64,000 nt of DNA from Staphylococcus delphini (lineage in GTDB: Bacteria; Bacillota; Bacilli; Staphylococcales; Staphylococcaceae): NCBI RefSeq assembly GCF_900636325.1, contig NZ_LR134263.1, positions 2,480,001 through 2,544,000 on the forward strand. The letters run 5' to 3'. The translations under genes and the position numbers were made by a program. The notes beneath the pieces were generated by a model. That model was not told the DNA's origin and did no database searches. It saw only the letters and a list, made by a program, of their open reading frames with translations. Shown piece after piece: positions 7,519 to 16,723 of this stretch (positions within the stretch are counted from its first letter, which is position 1; the number at the start of each line of letters is the position of its first letter).

Positions 7519-8870
7519 TGATAATCGCCCCTTTCATAACACATTTGTGCCATTTTTCTCGAAACTTTTCCACTCGCAGTATATGGCAATGATGTGACGC
7601 GAATGAATTTTGAAGGTATTTCATATCTCGAAACACGTGATGACAGCCAGTGCCGAACCGCTTGAACATCCAACTGCTCCGGACCGATATAAAGTGCAAT
7701 CGCTAACTCACCTAGCTTATCGTGTGGACGTCGCACAATGACTGTATCTACAATTTCAGGCCATTGCTTGAGATATTGTTCAATCACGGCAGGATACACA
7801 TTCTTCCCACCAATAATTAAGCGGTCTTGTACACGTCCTTGTAAATACAACACATCATTCTCGATACGGGCGTAATCACCTGTCGCTATCCAATCATTAA
7901 CGGCGTCCTCACCGAGATAACCTGAAAATGTCATCGGGCTTTTCACAAACAATTGTCCTATTCCGGCATCATCTCGTTCACGTAAAGTCACCGTCACATT
8001 TGGAAATAGACGCCCCACAGAATCGAGTGGCGCAGTTTGATTTCGATTGACACTAATAAAGCTCGCTTCCGACGTGCCGAAAAACTCATCAATCGTACTT
8101 TCAGGAAATACCGTTTGGAGTTGTGTGTGACGACGAGCTGGCAATTTGTCCCCTGAAATAAAAATGTGACGTACCCACTGTGATCGTTGTCCTAAATGGA
8201 TCCCATCGTACACCATTGTAGGTACGAGAAACAATGCACACGTTTGTTGAAGTTCTGCAACATACGACAGACCTTTTGCCATATTATAGCGATCTTGCCC
8301 GATAAACGTTTTGCCATTCCATAACGCATAAATCAGCACATACAACGTTAACGAATGGGCATACGGACCGAGCGCCATATACGTCTGTGTAGAGGCATCG
8401 AGTAACGTATCATTCACCTCAAACGAAGCAATCCATGACGGTAAATCTCTTATAAAGCCTTTCGGTAAACCTGTCGTACCTGACGTAAACCCAATATGTA
8501 AGCATTGCGGAATCGTTGGCGCTTTATGTGAGGGTTCATATGAAGTACACTTCAACCCGCCATCATCCCATATATAAGTTATACGGTGTAATCTCATGAG
8601 GGCATCCCGTTGTTCCATTGACCATTGTGGCCCGAGCACGCACGGCACACCTTGACGTACGAGCACTGCTAAATAAGCCACGATAAAGTCCGCCGTTTGA
8701 GTATGCGTCAACATCACATTTTGACACGTCATATTCGCGGGCAATGTTTTACTTTCCTTTTGGACATGTTGCCACAACGTTTCATAGGTGAGCGTCACAT
8801 TATCCATCCTAATTGCAATATGTTCCGGCCTTTCTACGGCATAGGTTTCAAGTCGCTTTAACAATTCCAA
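7515..8870 (-). CDS. vraA: VraA, acyl-CoA synthetase (AMP-binding)
   Basis: 451 residues of the ANL adenylating superfamily. The P-loop TSGTTGLPKG is at about 129-138, FFGTSEAS at about 264, the GDYAR hinge at about 351, IIGGKNVYP follows, and the catalytic Lys is in SGKVSRK near the C-terminus. It activates a carboxylic acid, probably a fatty acid, with ATP and CoA. First gene of the vra operon. At 451 residues it is shorter than typical long-chain acyl-CoA synthetases. The substrate is not deducible from sequence. Confidence 0.82.
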   Translation of the reverse strand: MELLKRLETYAVERPEHIAIRMDNVTLTYETLWQHVQKESKTLPANMTCQNVMLTHTQTADFIVAYLAVLVRQGVPCVLGPQWSMEQRDALMRLHRITYIWDDGGLKCTSYEPSHKAPTIPQCLHIGFTSGTTGLPKGFIRDLPSWIASFEVNDTLLDASTQTYMALGPYAHSLTLYVLIYALWNGKTFIGQDRYNMAKGLSYVAELQQTCALFLVPTMVYDGIHLGQRSQWVRHIFISGDKLPARRHTQLQTVFPESTIDEFFGTSEASFISVNRNQTAPLDSVGRLFPNVTVTLRERDDAGIGQLFVKSPMTFSGYLGEDAVNDWIATGDYARIENDVLYLQGRVQDRLIIGGKNVYPAVIEQYLKQWPEIVDTVIVRRPHDKLGELAIALYIGPEQLDVQAVRHWLSSRVSRYEIPSKFIRVTSLPYTASGKVSRKMAQMCYERGDYQ

Positions 8871-9031
8871 ACTTCATCACACTACTTTTACAGTTTTGCT
8901 TTATTTTAACATAGCGCGCACTTTCCACATATGTGAACGTCATTTTTGTATCTCCAAAGTTCAAATGATGTCATCACGTATCATGCAAAATGTAATGAGA
9001 ACGGGTCAATATCGATGCATTTCCATATAAA

Positions 9032-9062
9032 AAGGCCGGGTCATCATGAAATGCCCAGCCTT
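9032..9062 (-). terminator. Terminator of gpmA
   Basis: Hairpin AAGGCcGGG...CCCaGCCTT, 15 bp past the gpmA stop on the minus strand, followed by a short T run. Confidence 0.65.
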
Positions 9063-9077
9063 AAAATGATACAGTTG

Positions 9078-9764
9078 TTATAAATAATATTTATCAATGA
9101 CTTTTAAATCATCTGACAGTTCGTAAATCAGTGGCGCACCTGTTTTGATTTCATAGCCGATGATATCTTCATCCGATACACCTTCTAAATATTTAATCAA
9201 AGCACGTAATGAGTTCCCGTGTGCCGCCACAAGCACTGTTTTACCAGCTAATAGTTCTTGAGAAATTTGGTCGTTCCAATATGGGATGACACGCACTAAA
9301 GTATCTTTCAAACTTTCAGCTTCAGGCATTACACGTCTATCTAATAATTCGTATTTGCGATCTTTTAAATAGCTCTCGCGTTGTGCTTCATCTTGTGCTG
9401 GCGGTGGTGTATCGTAAGAGCGTCTCCAAATATGGACTTGTTCTTCACCAAATTGCTGACGTGCTTCATCTTTATTTAATCCTTGTAAACCGCCATAATG
9501 ACGTTCATTCAAACGCCACGATTTAACAACGGGTACAAAGAGTTGATTAGACTCATTTAATAAATGAAACGTGGTCTTAATCGCACGCTTCAATAATGAG
9601 GTAAATGCGATATCAATATGAATGTCTTGTTCTTTCAATTTTTTTCCTGATGTGATGGCTTCGTTGTGACCTTGTTCGGATAAATCGACGTCTGCCCATC
9701 CTGTAAATAAGTTTTCAGCATTCCAGACGCTTTGTCCGTGTCTACATAAAATAAGTTTTGGCAT
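9078..9764 (-). CDS. gpmA: 2,3-bisphosphoglycerate-dependent phosphoglycerate mutase
   Basis: 228 residues of the histidine phosphatase family. It interconverts 3- and 2-phosphoglycerate in glycolysis through a phospho-histidine. The RHGQSVWN motif at 8-15 carries the phosphorylated His9. The ERHYGGLQG block and AHGNSLRAL (second catalytic His near 182) are intact. Length matches the dPGM family. It stands alone between two non-coding gaps and has its own terminator. Confidence 0.92.
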   Translation of the reverse strand: MPKLILCRHGQSVWNAENLFTGWADVDLSEQGHNEAITSGKKLKEQDIHIDIAFTSLLKRAIKTTFHLLNESNQLFVPVVKSWRLNERHYGGLQGLNKDEARQQFGEEQVHIWRRSYDTPPPAQDEAQRESYLKDRKYELLDRRVMPEAESLKDTLVRVIPYWNDQISQELLAGKTVLVAAHGNSLRALIKYLEGVSDEDIIGYEIKTGAPLIYELSDDLKVIDKYYL

Positions 9765-10023
9765 GTTTTACCTTCTTTCTATGTCGTGAACGCCAGTGCC
9801 GCAACATTTGTTGATCAAAAAAGACGTTCACGTACTCATATTGTATCAACAAATGCGCTTTCTTTATTTTATAAATTGATTATAACAAGTTTTTCGCTCT
9901 TTTTCATACTTTAAACATGATAAAATATGAATATATTGAGTCATTTGCTATCACATGGATTTCAAAAGATTTGATTGTAGTGAAATCATGTTTTCCTATA
10001 TTTCACCATAACAGACTATATGT

Positions 10024-10881
10024 TTATCGCTGTCTGACTTCATTTTGATGCGCCAACAATGTATAGGTCGTTTCAATATAAGGAATGTGAAGTTGATGCT
10101 TTTGACCTTGTCTATAAATATACCCTTGAATCGCTTCAACTTCTGTCACACGTTCGTTCATCGTATCATAATACATGCTTGTCGCACTTTCGTCAGAGAA
10201 GATTCGATATGCTGCGATGACATCATCTACAAATGAATCTTCGTACGTAATTCCTTCTGCGTTAGCGACTTGCAAACCTTCTTTAAGCAAGTTTTTACAT
10301 AATTCAAGCATACGGTCGTCTTTTAACAGGCGCGCGGTGTCTCGACTTAATGCAGTTAATGTATTCATACCTAGGTTGAAAATCAATTTAAACCAAATTG
10401 CCTTCTCAATATTGTCTTCAAGTTCTAACGTGAGCTTTGTCGTTGAAATGACCGCTTTCAATTGTTCAGTAAACGTATCTTGCTTCAACTGAATGCGGTA
10501 ATCTTTGTCATGTCTCACTTTATCCTCCTGCTTTTCACCACTAATGTATACGACCGCTTGATACGCATCATAGCCCTCTAATTTTGGAAGTAAGCCGCTA
10601 CCATTTTGCGCTAAAATCACTTTCGATTGCGCGTGCGTGATGGTTTTCAGTTGTGGTAAAATTGTATCAATTTGATGGGTCTTCACTGCAATAAACACGA
10701 CATCGAACGGCGTCGTTACAGATGACAACGCTTTGACAGGGATACTTTTACGTTCTCCTGTATCGCGCTCTTCAAATGTCATGACTTTATCTTGTCTCCC
10801 TAACAATGTTACATCTAGCGTATCCAATGCCGAAGCGATCGCTGTTCCTACCGCACCGGGTCCAATGATGGCTATTTTCAT
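10024..10881 (-). CDS. 2-dehydropantoate 2-reductase family protein
   Basis: About 285 residues, PanE/ApbA type. The N-terminal NAD(P)-binding glycine motif is GPGAVGTAI; the C-terminal helical domain contains FNLGMNTLTAL. It may reduce ketopantoate to pantoate for coenzyme A synthesis. Staphylococci can have several PanE-like paralogues and no panB or panC is adjacent, so another 2-oxoacid substrate is possible. The ATG at 10881 (MKIAIIG) is preferred over one three codons upstream, which would overlap the Shine-Dalgarno GAAAGG. Confidence 0.75.
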   Translation of the reverse strand: MKIAIIGPGAVGTAIASALDTLDVTLLGRQDKVMTFEERDTGERKSIPVKALSSVTTPFDVVFIAVKTHQIDTILPQLKTITHAQSKVILAQNGSGLLPKLEGYDAYQAVVYISGEKQEDKVRHDKDYRIQLKQDTFTEQLKAVISTTKLTLELEDNIEKAIWFKLIFNLGMNTLTALSRDTARLLKDDRMLELCKNLLKEGLQVANAEGITYEDSFVDDVIAAYRIFSDESATSMYYDTMNERVTEVEAIQGYIYRQGQKHQLHIPYIETTYTLLAHQNEVRQR

Positions 10882-11000
10882 CTCTTTCATCCTTTCAATC
10901 GCAAAGTTTAAACGCTATTTCTCGTCCTTTTATAGATATAATCCAATATATTCTTTTTTTATTTATAAGTAAAGCGAGTTGATTGTGCATATAAATGAAA

Positions 11001-11037
11001 AAAGACCGGGACATGATGATACGTTTTCCCAGTCTTT
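11001..11037 (-). terminator. Hairpin/terminator of interspersed GACCGGGACAT type
   Basis: AAAGAC-GGGA arms around an ACATGATGATACGTTT loop, downstream of the small zinc-ribbon gene. The same inverted-repeat family recurs in the opposite orientation at 33343-33368, suggesting an interspersed palindromic unit serving as terminator. Confidence 0.6.
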
Positions 11038-11093
11038 AATGTAAAAATTTTAATTCTCTTTTCACCACAGAAACTGAACAGCATACTTTTCTG

Positions 11094-11267
11094 CTACACG
11101 CTTTCTTTCGAGTTATAACAACGCAGACAATATATCTTTTGCAATGTCGCCCAAGATTTTAAATTTGTGATACCTTTAAGTTCAGAGACTTTGGTTTTAA
11201 TCATAATTTCATCATCTTTTGTTAACTTTTTGTTACAATGACTACATTTCAATTCAACTAAAAACAT
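11094..11267 (-). CDS. Small zinc-ribbon-like protein (57 aa), unknown function
   Basis: Not recognised as a named protein. Two Cys pairs, CSHC near the start and CLRC near the end, would form a zinc ribbon. The segment between is rich in Lys, Asp and Glu. The ATG at 11267 is preceded by AGGAGG at ideal spacing; an upstream ATG at 11312 has none. It is followed by a terminator, so it is probably a single-gene transcript. It could be a nucleic-acid-binding or metallochaperone-like accessory; no function is assigned. Confidence 0.65.
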   Translation of the reverse strand: MFLVELKCSHCNKKLTKDDEIMIKTKVSELKGITNLKSWATLQKIYCLRCYNSKESV

Positions 11268-11385
11268 TGCTGTCCTCCTATGAAATCTTAGAATCAAACT
11301 TAAACATTCCAAAGATTTTCTATTCTTTTATTTAAATGCGCCTGTAAGAATGCAACGACATCACTTAATGGTATCGGAAGCACGC

Positions 11386-12069
11386 TTATTCAGTTTGATT
11401 ATCGAAATTACGTCCTTCAAGTCCTGCAAGCTCTTCTTTCGTTGCGGCTGGGGCTTTCATTTCGAAAATTTGATCTACCACAGTGTAATCATAATAACCG
11501 AGGCGTGCAATCGGACGAATAGACTTGATATCTAACTTTCCATTCTCCATAATCACCTTGTCATCGATATGAACTTGCGCGACACGGCCAATGACAATAT
11601 CGACTGTTGATACAGGATCCCCCGTTGGAATGCGAATGGTTTGTACATACTCACATTCAAAATGTACGGGCGATTCTTTAACACGATATCCGGGGGCTTC
11701 AATACATGCTTCTTTCGTGACGCCTGCAAACTCAAACTCATCTTCTTCAGGTGGTAATGCTTTTGATGACAAGTTCACCGCTTCTCGCAAATCATACGTG
11801 GCCATATTCCAAACAAACCAACCCGTCTCTTCCGCATTCTTTACTGTATCTTTGCGTTCATGATTGCCGAGTACGGATTGATTCGCCGCAAACATAACCA
11901 TTGGCGGGTCCCAAGTTAAGTTTTGATACTGACTATAAGGTGCCAAATTATCTTTGCCATCTTTTGAAACCGTTGAAATCCAACCAATCGGACGTGGGAC
12001 TGTACTACTCTTAAATGGATCGTGTGGCAAACCGTGACTTCTAACCCCTTGTTTTGGTGAATACTCCAT
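11386..12069 (-). CDS. Flavin reductase-like FMN-binding protein
   Basis: 227 residues of the flavin reductase-like split-barrel family. Conserved blocks are STVPRPIGWISTVSKDG near the N-terminus, which binds FMN in family members, then NLAPYSQYQNLTWDPP, and RLGYYDYTVVD near the C-terminus. Shine-Dalgarno AAGGAGG precedes the ATG. It probably binds FMN and takes part in a flavin-dependent redox step. The partner and substrate are unknown, and its neighbours (zinc-ribbon gene, hxlB) do not point to a pathway. Confidence 0.72.
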   Translation of the reverse strand: MEYSPKQGVRSHGLPHDPFKSSTVPRPIGWISTVSKDGKDNLAPYSQYQNLTWDPPMVMFAANQSVLGNHERKDTVKNAEETGWFVWNMATYDLREAVNLSSKALPPEEDEFEFAGVTKEACIEAPGYRVKESPVHFECEYVQTIRIPTGDPVSTVDIVIGRVAQVHIDDKVIMENGKLDIKSIRPIARLGYYDYTVVDQIFEMKAPAATKEELAGLEGRNFDNQTE

Positions 12070-12296
12070 CTTATTGCCTCCTTCATTATTGCCTTTACTT
12101 TAATCTAACAAATTGTGTCATCCGTTGCTAATACATGTTTCCTATTTAATTATCAAGTAGTTCTATTAACAGCATCTGACGTACGTGGAACAGAACAGTC
12201 CCCTATCCCCACTTCCAACATCGAGGTATATAGGTTTTGTCATTCAATTATCACTCAGACCCTGGTTTTCATTTTCAATCCTTCCGCGCACTTCAA

Positions 12297-12337
12297 AAAA
12301 GCTAGCCTCTACATCTGTATTGTAGAAACTAGCTTTT
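12297..12337 (-). terminator. Terminator of the hxlAB operon
   Basis: Arms AAAAGCTAG (12297-12305) and CTAGCTTTT (12329-12337), 31 bp past the hxlB stop. The other DNA between 12070 and 12296 shows no gene. Confidence 0.7.
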
Positions 12338-12367
12338 CATCGACTTTAATTTGTCATTTGATTCAAT

Positions 12368-12916
12368 TTACTCTAAATTCGCATGATTGTTTTGCATCGT
12401 TGTCTCATCGACATTCCATGCGGTCATAAAGTCTAACACGACACCATCTAACATCAACTGTGCACTTTGTTCAAACAAGCTGCCGAGTGGTTGTTCAGAA
12501 CCTTCAGCCTGATATTTCGTGCCAGCTGGTAGAATGAGTGTCACGTTTGCCAATTCACCAATTTTAGAATCCGCTGCTGTCGTCACCAATACGATCGTGG
12601 CGCCGACTTCATGCGCTTTATCGGCTAACAGTTTTAAATGTGTTGTCGAACCTGAACCGGAAATGACAACAAGCACATCCCCTTTTTGAATGGACGGTGT
12701 CGTCGATTCTCCAACGACATGCGCCTTTTTATCGAGTTGGTTCAATCGCATCGCAAAACCGTTCGCGACGAATCCTGAACGGCCTTTGCCTGTCACAAAC
12801 ACCGCTTCTGCATCGGATACAACTTGTTCGAATTGCGCAATCGCTTGATTATCCACTTGTGATAACGTCTGTTCAATCTCACGGCGAATCCGTTCAAACT
12901 GCTGTTGAATAGCCAT
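12368..12916 (-). CDS. hxlB: 6-phospho-3-hexuloisomerase
   Basis: 182 residues with a SIS (sugar isomerase) domain. It converts hexulose 6-phosphate to fructose 6-phosphate, the second step of the ribulose-monophosphate route that fixes formaldehyde. VTGKGRSGFVANGFAMRL and VVISGSGSTTHL are phosphosugar-binding signatures. The ATG at 12916 lies one base past the hxlA stop, preceded by GAAGG; a longer frame reaching into hxlA is a false extension. It forms an operon with hxlA and probably serves formaldehyde detoxification. Confidence 0.88.
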   Translation of the reverse strand: MAIQQQFERIRREIEQTLSQVDNQAIAQFEQVVSDAEAVFVTGKGRSGFVANGFAMRLNQLDKKAHVVGESTTPSIQKGDVLVVISGSGSTTHLKLLADKAHEVGATIVLVTTAADSKIGELANVTLILPAGTKYQAEGSEQPLGSLFEQSAQLMLDGVVLDFMTAWNVDETTMQNNHANLE

Positions 12917-12917
12917 G

Positions 12918-13556
12918 TTACTTACCTTCAATCGCTTCACGGATTTGTTTCGCCGCTTCACGTGGATCGTCAGCATTTGCGATACCGCCGCCTACAATAA
13001 TTAAATCTGGACCTTCATCCGCAACTTCTTTCACAGTTTCAAGTTTAATACCACCAGCGACAGCAACTTTAGCGTTTTTAATCACTGATTTGACTTTTCT
13101 TAAACTATCTAATGGTGATTGCCCTTGTGCTTGTAAATCATAACCTGTATGCACTGCGATATAGTCTGCACCTAATGCGTCGATTTCTTTCGCACGTTTT
13201 TCTAAATCTTGTACCGCAATTAAGTCGACAAGCAATTCTTTACCATGCTTGTGCGCTTCTTCCACCGCATTTTTGATTGATGCATCTTCAGCCACACCTA
13301 AAATTGTGACCACATCTGCGCCAAATTTCACTGCTTGGCTCACTTCATAGTCTGCCGCGTCCATAATTTTTAAGTCAGCTAATACTTTGACGTCTTCATC
13401 TTTCACGTTCTCTTTTAAATGTTGTACAGCAGGTAAACCTTCATTAATGACGATAGGTGTCCCAATTTCAACAATATCGACATAATCCGTTACTTTTTTC
13501 GCAAGTTCTGCTGCGTCTTCTTTATTTAATAAATCGATGGCTAATTGTAATTCCAT
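12918..13556 (-). CDS. hxlA: 3-hexulose-6-phosphate synthase
   Basis: 212-residue TIM barrel of the OMP decarboxylase superfamily. It condenses formaldehyde with ribulose 5-phosphate. Visible signatures are MELQLAIDLL, VLADLKIMDAADYE (with the metal/substrate Asp-Lys-Asp cluster), DYIAVHTGYD and VAVAGGIKLET. Length is typical for the single-domain form. It lies upstream of hxlB with a one-base gap and downstream of nagB on the same strand, so read-through from the amino-sugar operon is possible. Confidence 0.9.
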   Translation of the reverse strand: MELQLAIDLLNKEDAAELAKKVTDYVDIVEIGTPIVINEGLPAVQHLKENVKDEDVKVLADLKIMDAADYEVSQAVKFGADVVTILGVAEDASIKNAVEEAHKHGKELLVDLIAVQDLEKRAKEIDALGADYIAVHTGYDLQAQGQSPLDSLRKVKSVIKNAKVAVAGGIKLETVKEVADEGPDLIIVGGGIANADDPREAAKQIREAIEGK

Positions 13557-13651
13557 GATTTCATCAATCCTCCGTCATGTTTTTCTCTCACAGTTGGTGG
13601 AATACCCTTTTCAAAAGAGATGAAACATGTCGGATTTCTATTCAACACGAC

Positions 13652-14386
13652 TTACTTGTCAATTTCAGGCATTGCCGCGTCATCCACAAACACTTCGACA
13701 TGGGGGTGACGATGTAAAATTGTCGCTGGCACATCTGTAGTCACTTCTTGGCTCATTAAATGACGAATCGCTTCACGTTTTTGTTCACCAAACGCTAACA
13801 AAATGATACGTTTCGCTTTCATAATAGAGCTTAACCCCATTGAAATCGCTTGTTTCGGCACATCATCAATCGACTCAAAATAACGACTGTTCGCTTTGAT
13901 TGTGCTTTCAGTTAAGTCGACACAATGCGTTAAACTTTCAAACGGTGTCCCTGGTTCATTAAAACCGATATGACCGTTTTGACCGATGCCTAAAATTTGA
14001 ATATCTAACGGACCGCCTTCTTCTAATAGCGCTTCATAACGCTTTGATTCCGCTTCAATATCTGACGCTTCACCATTTGGCACGTGAATATTTTCAGCAG
14101 TAAAATGAGGATATGCGCCAAATAAAACATGTTTCATATATTGACAATAGCTTTCTTCATGATCAGACGCTAAGCCAACGTACTCATCTAGGTTAAATGT
14201 TTCCACTTGAGACACGTCGAGTTGGTTTTTTTGAAGTAATTCCACTAAATAGTCATACACTTTAACCATTGTGCCACCCGTCGCCAAACCTAAACGACTG
14301 TCTTTTTGGTATAACATTTGTTTAAATAATTCGCTCGCAACGTAAAATGATGCGTTCGCTTCACTACCTAAATTAATGATTTTCAT
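13652..14386 (-). CDS. nagB: Glucosamine-6-phosphate deaminase
   Basis: 244 residues. It converts glucosamine 6-phosphate to fructose 6-phosphate and ammonia. LGLATGGTM (phosphate loop), the NLDEYVG block with the catalytic Asp, GIGQNGHIGFNEP with the catalytic His, and CVDLT are intact. Third gene of the PTS-nanE-nagB run, 5 bp after nanE. nagA, the deacetylase that would link N-acetylglucosamine 6-phosphate to this step, is not in the cluster. Confidence 0.92.
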   Translation of the reverse strand: MKIINLGSEANASFYVASELFKQMLYQKDSRLGLATGGTMVKVYDYLVELLQKNQLDVSQVETFNLDEYVGLASDHEESYCQYMKHVLFGAYPHFTAENIHVPNGEASDIEAESKRYEALLEEGGPLDIQILGIGQNGHIGFNEPGTPFESLTHCVDLTESTIKANSRYFESIDDVPKQAISMGLSSIMKAKRIILLAFGEQKREAIRHLMSQEVTTDVPATILHRHPHVEVFVDDAAMPEIDK

Positions 14387-14391
14387 TGTGC

Positions 14392-15066
14392 TTATTCCTC
14401 CTCAATCATTTTCACGAAACGTTTCGTAATATCGCGTGGTCTCGTAATGGCACCACCGACGACTGCTGCATACACACCTAAATCCATGACTGTTTTTAAC
14501 ATTTCAGGCGTGATGACATTGCCTTCAGCGATGACTTTTTGAGATACGTTCGCTAATATGTCTTTTAAAAACGCAAAATCATTGGCGTATAACACTTGCC
14601 CTGTCGTTTGTTCTGTATAGCCATGTAGCGTTGTACCAATATAGTCAAAGCCGAGACGTTCTGCGTTTTGCGCTTCTTCTACCGTCGCGATGTCTGCCAT
14701 AATTTCAACATTGGGCGCTGCTTTACGGATGTATTGCACTAATGTTTCTAAATCTTCAGCAGGACGCTCACGCAATGTCGCATCCATCGCAATGACTTCA
14801 CATCCGCTTTCAATAAGTTCATCCACTTCTTTTTGTGTCGCAGTAATAAATACAGAAGAGTTGTCGTAGTCCCGCTTCACAATACCAATGACTGGCAAAT
14901 CCACCTCTTCTTTAATCGCTAAAATATCTGCTTTCGTATTCGCTCTAATCCCCACAGCGCCCCCTTGTTTTGCGGCTAACGCCATTTTTCCCATAATAAA
15001 TGAGGAATGGAGTGGCTCATCTGGTAACGCTTGGCAAGATACGATTAATCCTTGTGTTAAATTCAT
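14392..15066 (-). CDS. nanE: N-acetylmannosamine-6-phosphate 2-epimerase
   Basis: 224-residue TIM-barrel enzyme that turns ManNAc-6-phosphate into GlcNAc-6-phosphate. [15 protein letters not shown] at the N-terminus, [21 protein letters not shown] and [13 protein letters not shown] are characteristic. The start abuts the stop of the PTS gene with no gap. Its usual context is sialic-acid degradation. Here, next to a PTS permease and nagB but without nanA or nanK, it suggests direct phosphorylating uptake of ManNAc or a related amino sugar (inference). Confidence 0.9.
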   Translation of the reverse strand: MNLTQGLIVSCQALPDEPLHSSFIMGKMALAAKQGGAVGIRANTKADILAIKEEVDLPVIGIVKRDYDNSSVFITATQKEVDELIESGCEVIAMDATLRERPAEDLETLVQYIRKAAPNVEIMADIATVEEAQNAERLGFDYIGTTLHGYTEQTTGQVLYANDFAFLKDILANVSQKVIAEGNVITPEMLKTVMDLGVYAAVVGGAITRPRDITKRFVKMIEEE

Positions 15067-16614
15067 CTAATGACTCCCTTCTAATTGTTCTTCTACTTCA
15101 TTTTTAATGGTCGAAACGTGAGGTCCATAGACAATTTGGATGCCGTTTCCTTTCGTAATGATTCCTTTAGGGTCAGTACTTTGAATCAAGCTTTCATTGA
15201 CTTTTTGTGTATCTTTTAACGTGACTCTCAGGCGTGTCGCACAGCAATCCACGATCTCAATATTTTCTGGACCACCTAGCGCTTGAATAATTGTTGTCGC
15301 ACGTTCAGTCGTCGCTACAGTTTGCTGCGTCGTTTCATCTTCGCGCCCTGGGGTTTTGAAGTTAAACATCTGGATCAAAACTCTGAAAATGACGTAATAC
15401 AATATGAACCAGACGACACCAATTGGAATAATCCATAAATAATTCGTTTTCGCTTGGCCTTGTAAAACACCAAACAAAATAAAATCTATAAAACCACCGC
15501 TAAACGTCTGCCCAACCGTGATGTTAAAAATATCTGCCATCATAAACGCTAAACCATCTAGTAAAGCATGCACGACATACAGTAAAGGCGCCACAAATAA
15601 AAAGCTAAACTCTAACGGTTCTGTAATACCTGTTAAAAAAGACGTTAAAGCTGCAGATAACATCAAACCACCGACCACCTTTTTGCGCTCAGGTTTTGCT
15701 GTATGATATATCGCGAGTGCCGCACCAAGTAACCCAAACATCATTGTAATAAAACGGCCCGACATATAACGTGAAATACCTTCATAATAATGTGTCGTTG
15801 TTGGATCTCCTAATTGTGCAAAAAAGATATTTTGCATCCCTTGAATCAGTTTGCCATTCAATTCGAGTGAACCTCCGAGCGCGGTTTGCCAAAATGGAAG
15901 ATAAAAAATGTGATGCAATCCGAAAGGCCCTAGCATTCTCAATATGAAACCATATAGGAACGTACCAATCACGCCTGTTTGCTTCACGAGTTGACCCGCT
16001 CCCATAATCGCATGTTGAAATAACGGCCAAATAAAGAACATCACTAAACCTAATACAATAGATGCAAAAGCCGTCACAATCGGAATGAAACGCGAGCCTC
16101 CAAAAAAGCCTAAAAACTGCGGCAATGTGATTTTATAGTATTTGTTATGAAGCATTGCCGTCATGATACCGACAATGATACCACCAAACACACCTGTCTC
16201 TACAGTTTGAATACCTAAAACCATCCCTTGTCCTGCTTTCGCTAATTGGTCAGGTGCTGCCATCTGTCCGGCAATCGTCAAGAGGCCATTCATCGTTGCA
16301 TTCATAATTAAAAATCCCAACATCGCAGCTAACCCCGCAGTACCTTTATCTGCTCGCGCTAAACCGACTGCAACACCTATCGCAAACAATACTGACAAGT
16401 TTTGAAACACAATACTGCCAGCTGTCCGCATTAATACAAACAAATGTTGCAACAATGGGATATTTAAAAACGGATACGCTTCGATAGAGTTCGGATTACT
16501 CAGTGCGCCTCCAATACCAAGTAATAATCCAGCTGCCGGTAAAATCGCAATCGGTAACATAAATGACTTCCCAAATTGCTGTGCTTTATCAAATAATGTA
16601 TTCAATTTTGTCAC
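15067..16614 (-). CDS. PTS EIICB permease, glucose/N-acetylglucosamine family
   Basis: 515 residues. The membrane-embedded EIIC domain (about 1-400) includes FMLPIAILPAAGLLLGIGGAL, GPFGLHHIFYLPFW and the sugar-site motif TGITEPLEFSF. The C-terminal EIIB domain has the phosphorylated Cys in IVDCCATRLRV. No EIIA domain is attached, so EIIA must come from another protein. Genomic partners nanE and nagB and a divergent RpiR regulator point to an amino-sugar substrate such as ManNAc, GlcNAc or glucosamine. Specificity cannot be read from sequence alone. Confidence 0.85.
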   Translation of the reverse strand: MTKLNTLFDKAQQFGKSFMLPIAILPAAGLLLGIGGALSNPNSIEAYPFLNIPLLQHLFVLMRTAGSIVFQNLSVLFAIGVAVGLARADKGTAGLAAMLGFLIMNATMNGLLTIAGQMAAPDQLAKAGQGMVLGIQTVETGVFGGIIVGIMTAMLHNKYYKITLPQFLGFFGGSRFIPIVTAFASIVLGLVMFFIWPLFQHAIMGAGQLVKQTGVIGTFLYGFILRMLGPFGLHHIFYLPFWQTALGGSLELNGKLIQGMQNIFFAQLGDPTTTHYYEGISRYMSGRFITMMFGLLGAALAIYHTAKPERKKVVGGLMLSAALTSFLTGITEPLEFSFLFVAPLLYVVHALLDGLAFMMADIFNITVGQTFSGGFIDFILFGVLQGQAKTNYLWIIPIGVVWFILYYVIFRVLIQMFNFKTPGREDETTQQTVATTERATTIIQALGGPENIEIVDCCATRLRVTLKDTQKVNESLIQSTDPKGIITKGNGIQIVYGPHVSTIKNEVEEQLEGSH

Positions 16615-16637
16615 CCTCTTCTTCCCTGTTCACTCTC

Positions 16638-16665
16638 AATATATCACTAAGAAAATTTTCGTCAA
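16638..16665 (-). promoter_or_regulatory. PTS-nanE-nagB promoter with embedded operator
   Basis: -35 TTGACG (16660-16665), 16-bp spacer, -10 TATATT (16638-16643), read leftward. The spacer contains the perfect palindrome GAAAATTTTC (16651-16660). A repressor bound there would block the promoter. The divergent RpiR protein is the obvious candidate. Confidence 0.6.
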
Positions 16666-16681
16666 CAAAATATGTTGTTTT

Positions 16682-16694
16682 GGAAATTATTTTC
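16682..16694. promoter_or_regulatory. Second palindromic operator candidate
   Basis: GGAAATTATTTTC resembles the palindrome at 16651-16660 and lies between that site and the regulator gene. It may allow autoregulation of the RpiR gene. Based on similarity between the two sites only. Confidence 0.35.
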
Positions 16695-16723
16695 AAATAT
16701 ACTGAGTTTAAAGGAGGATGACA

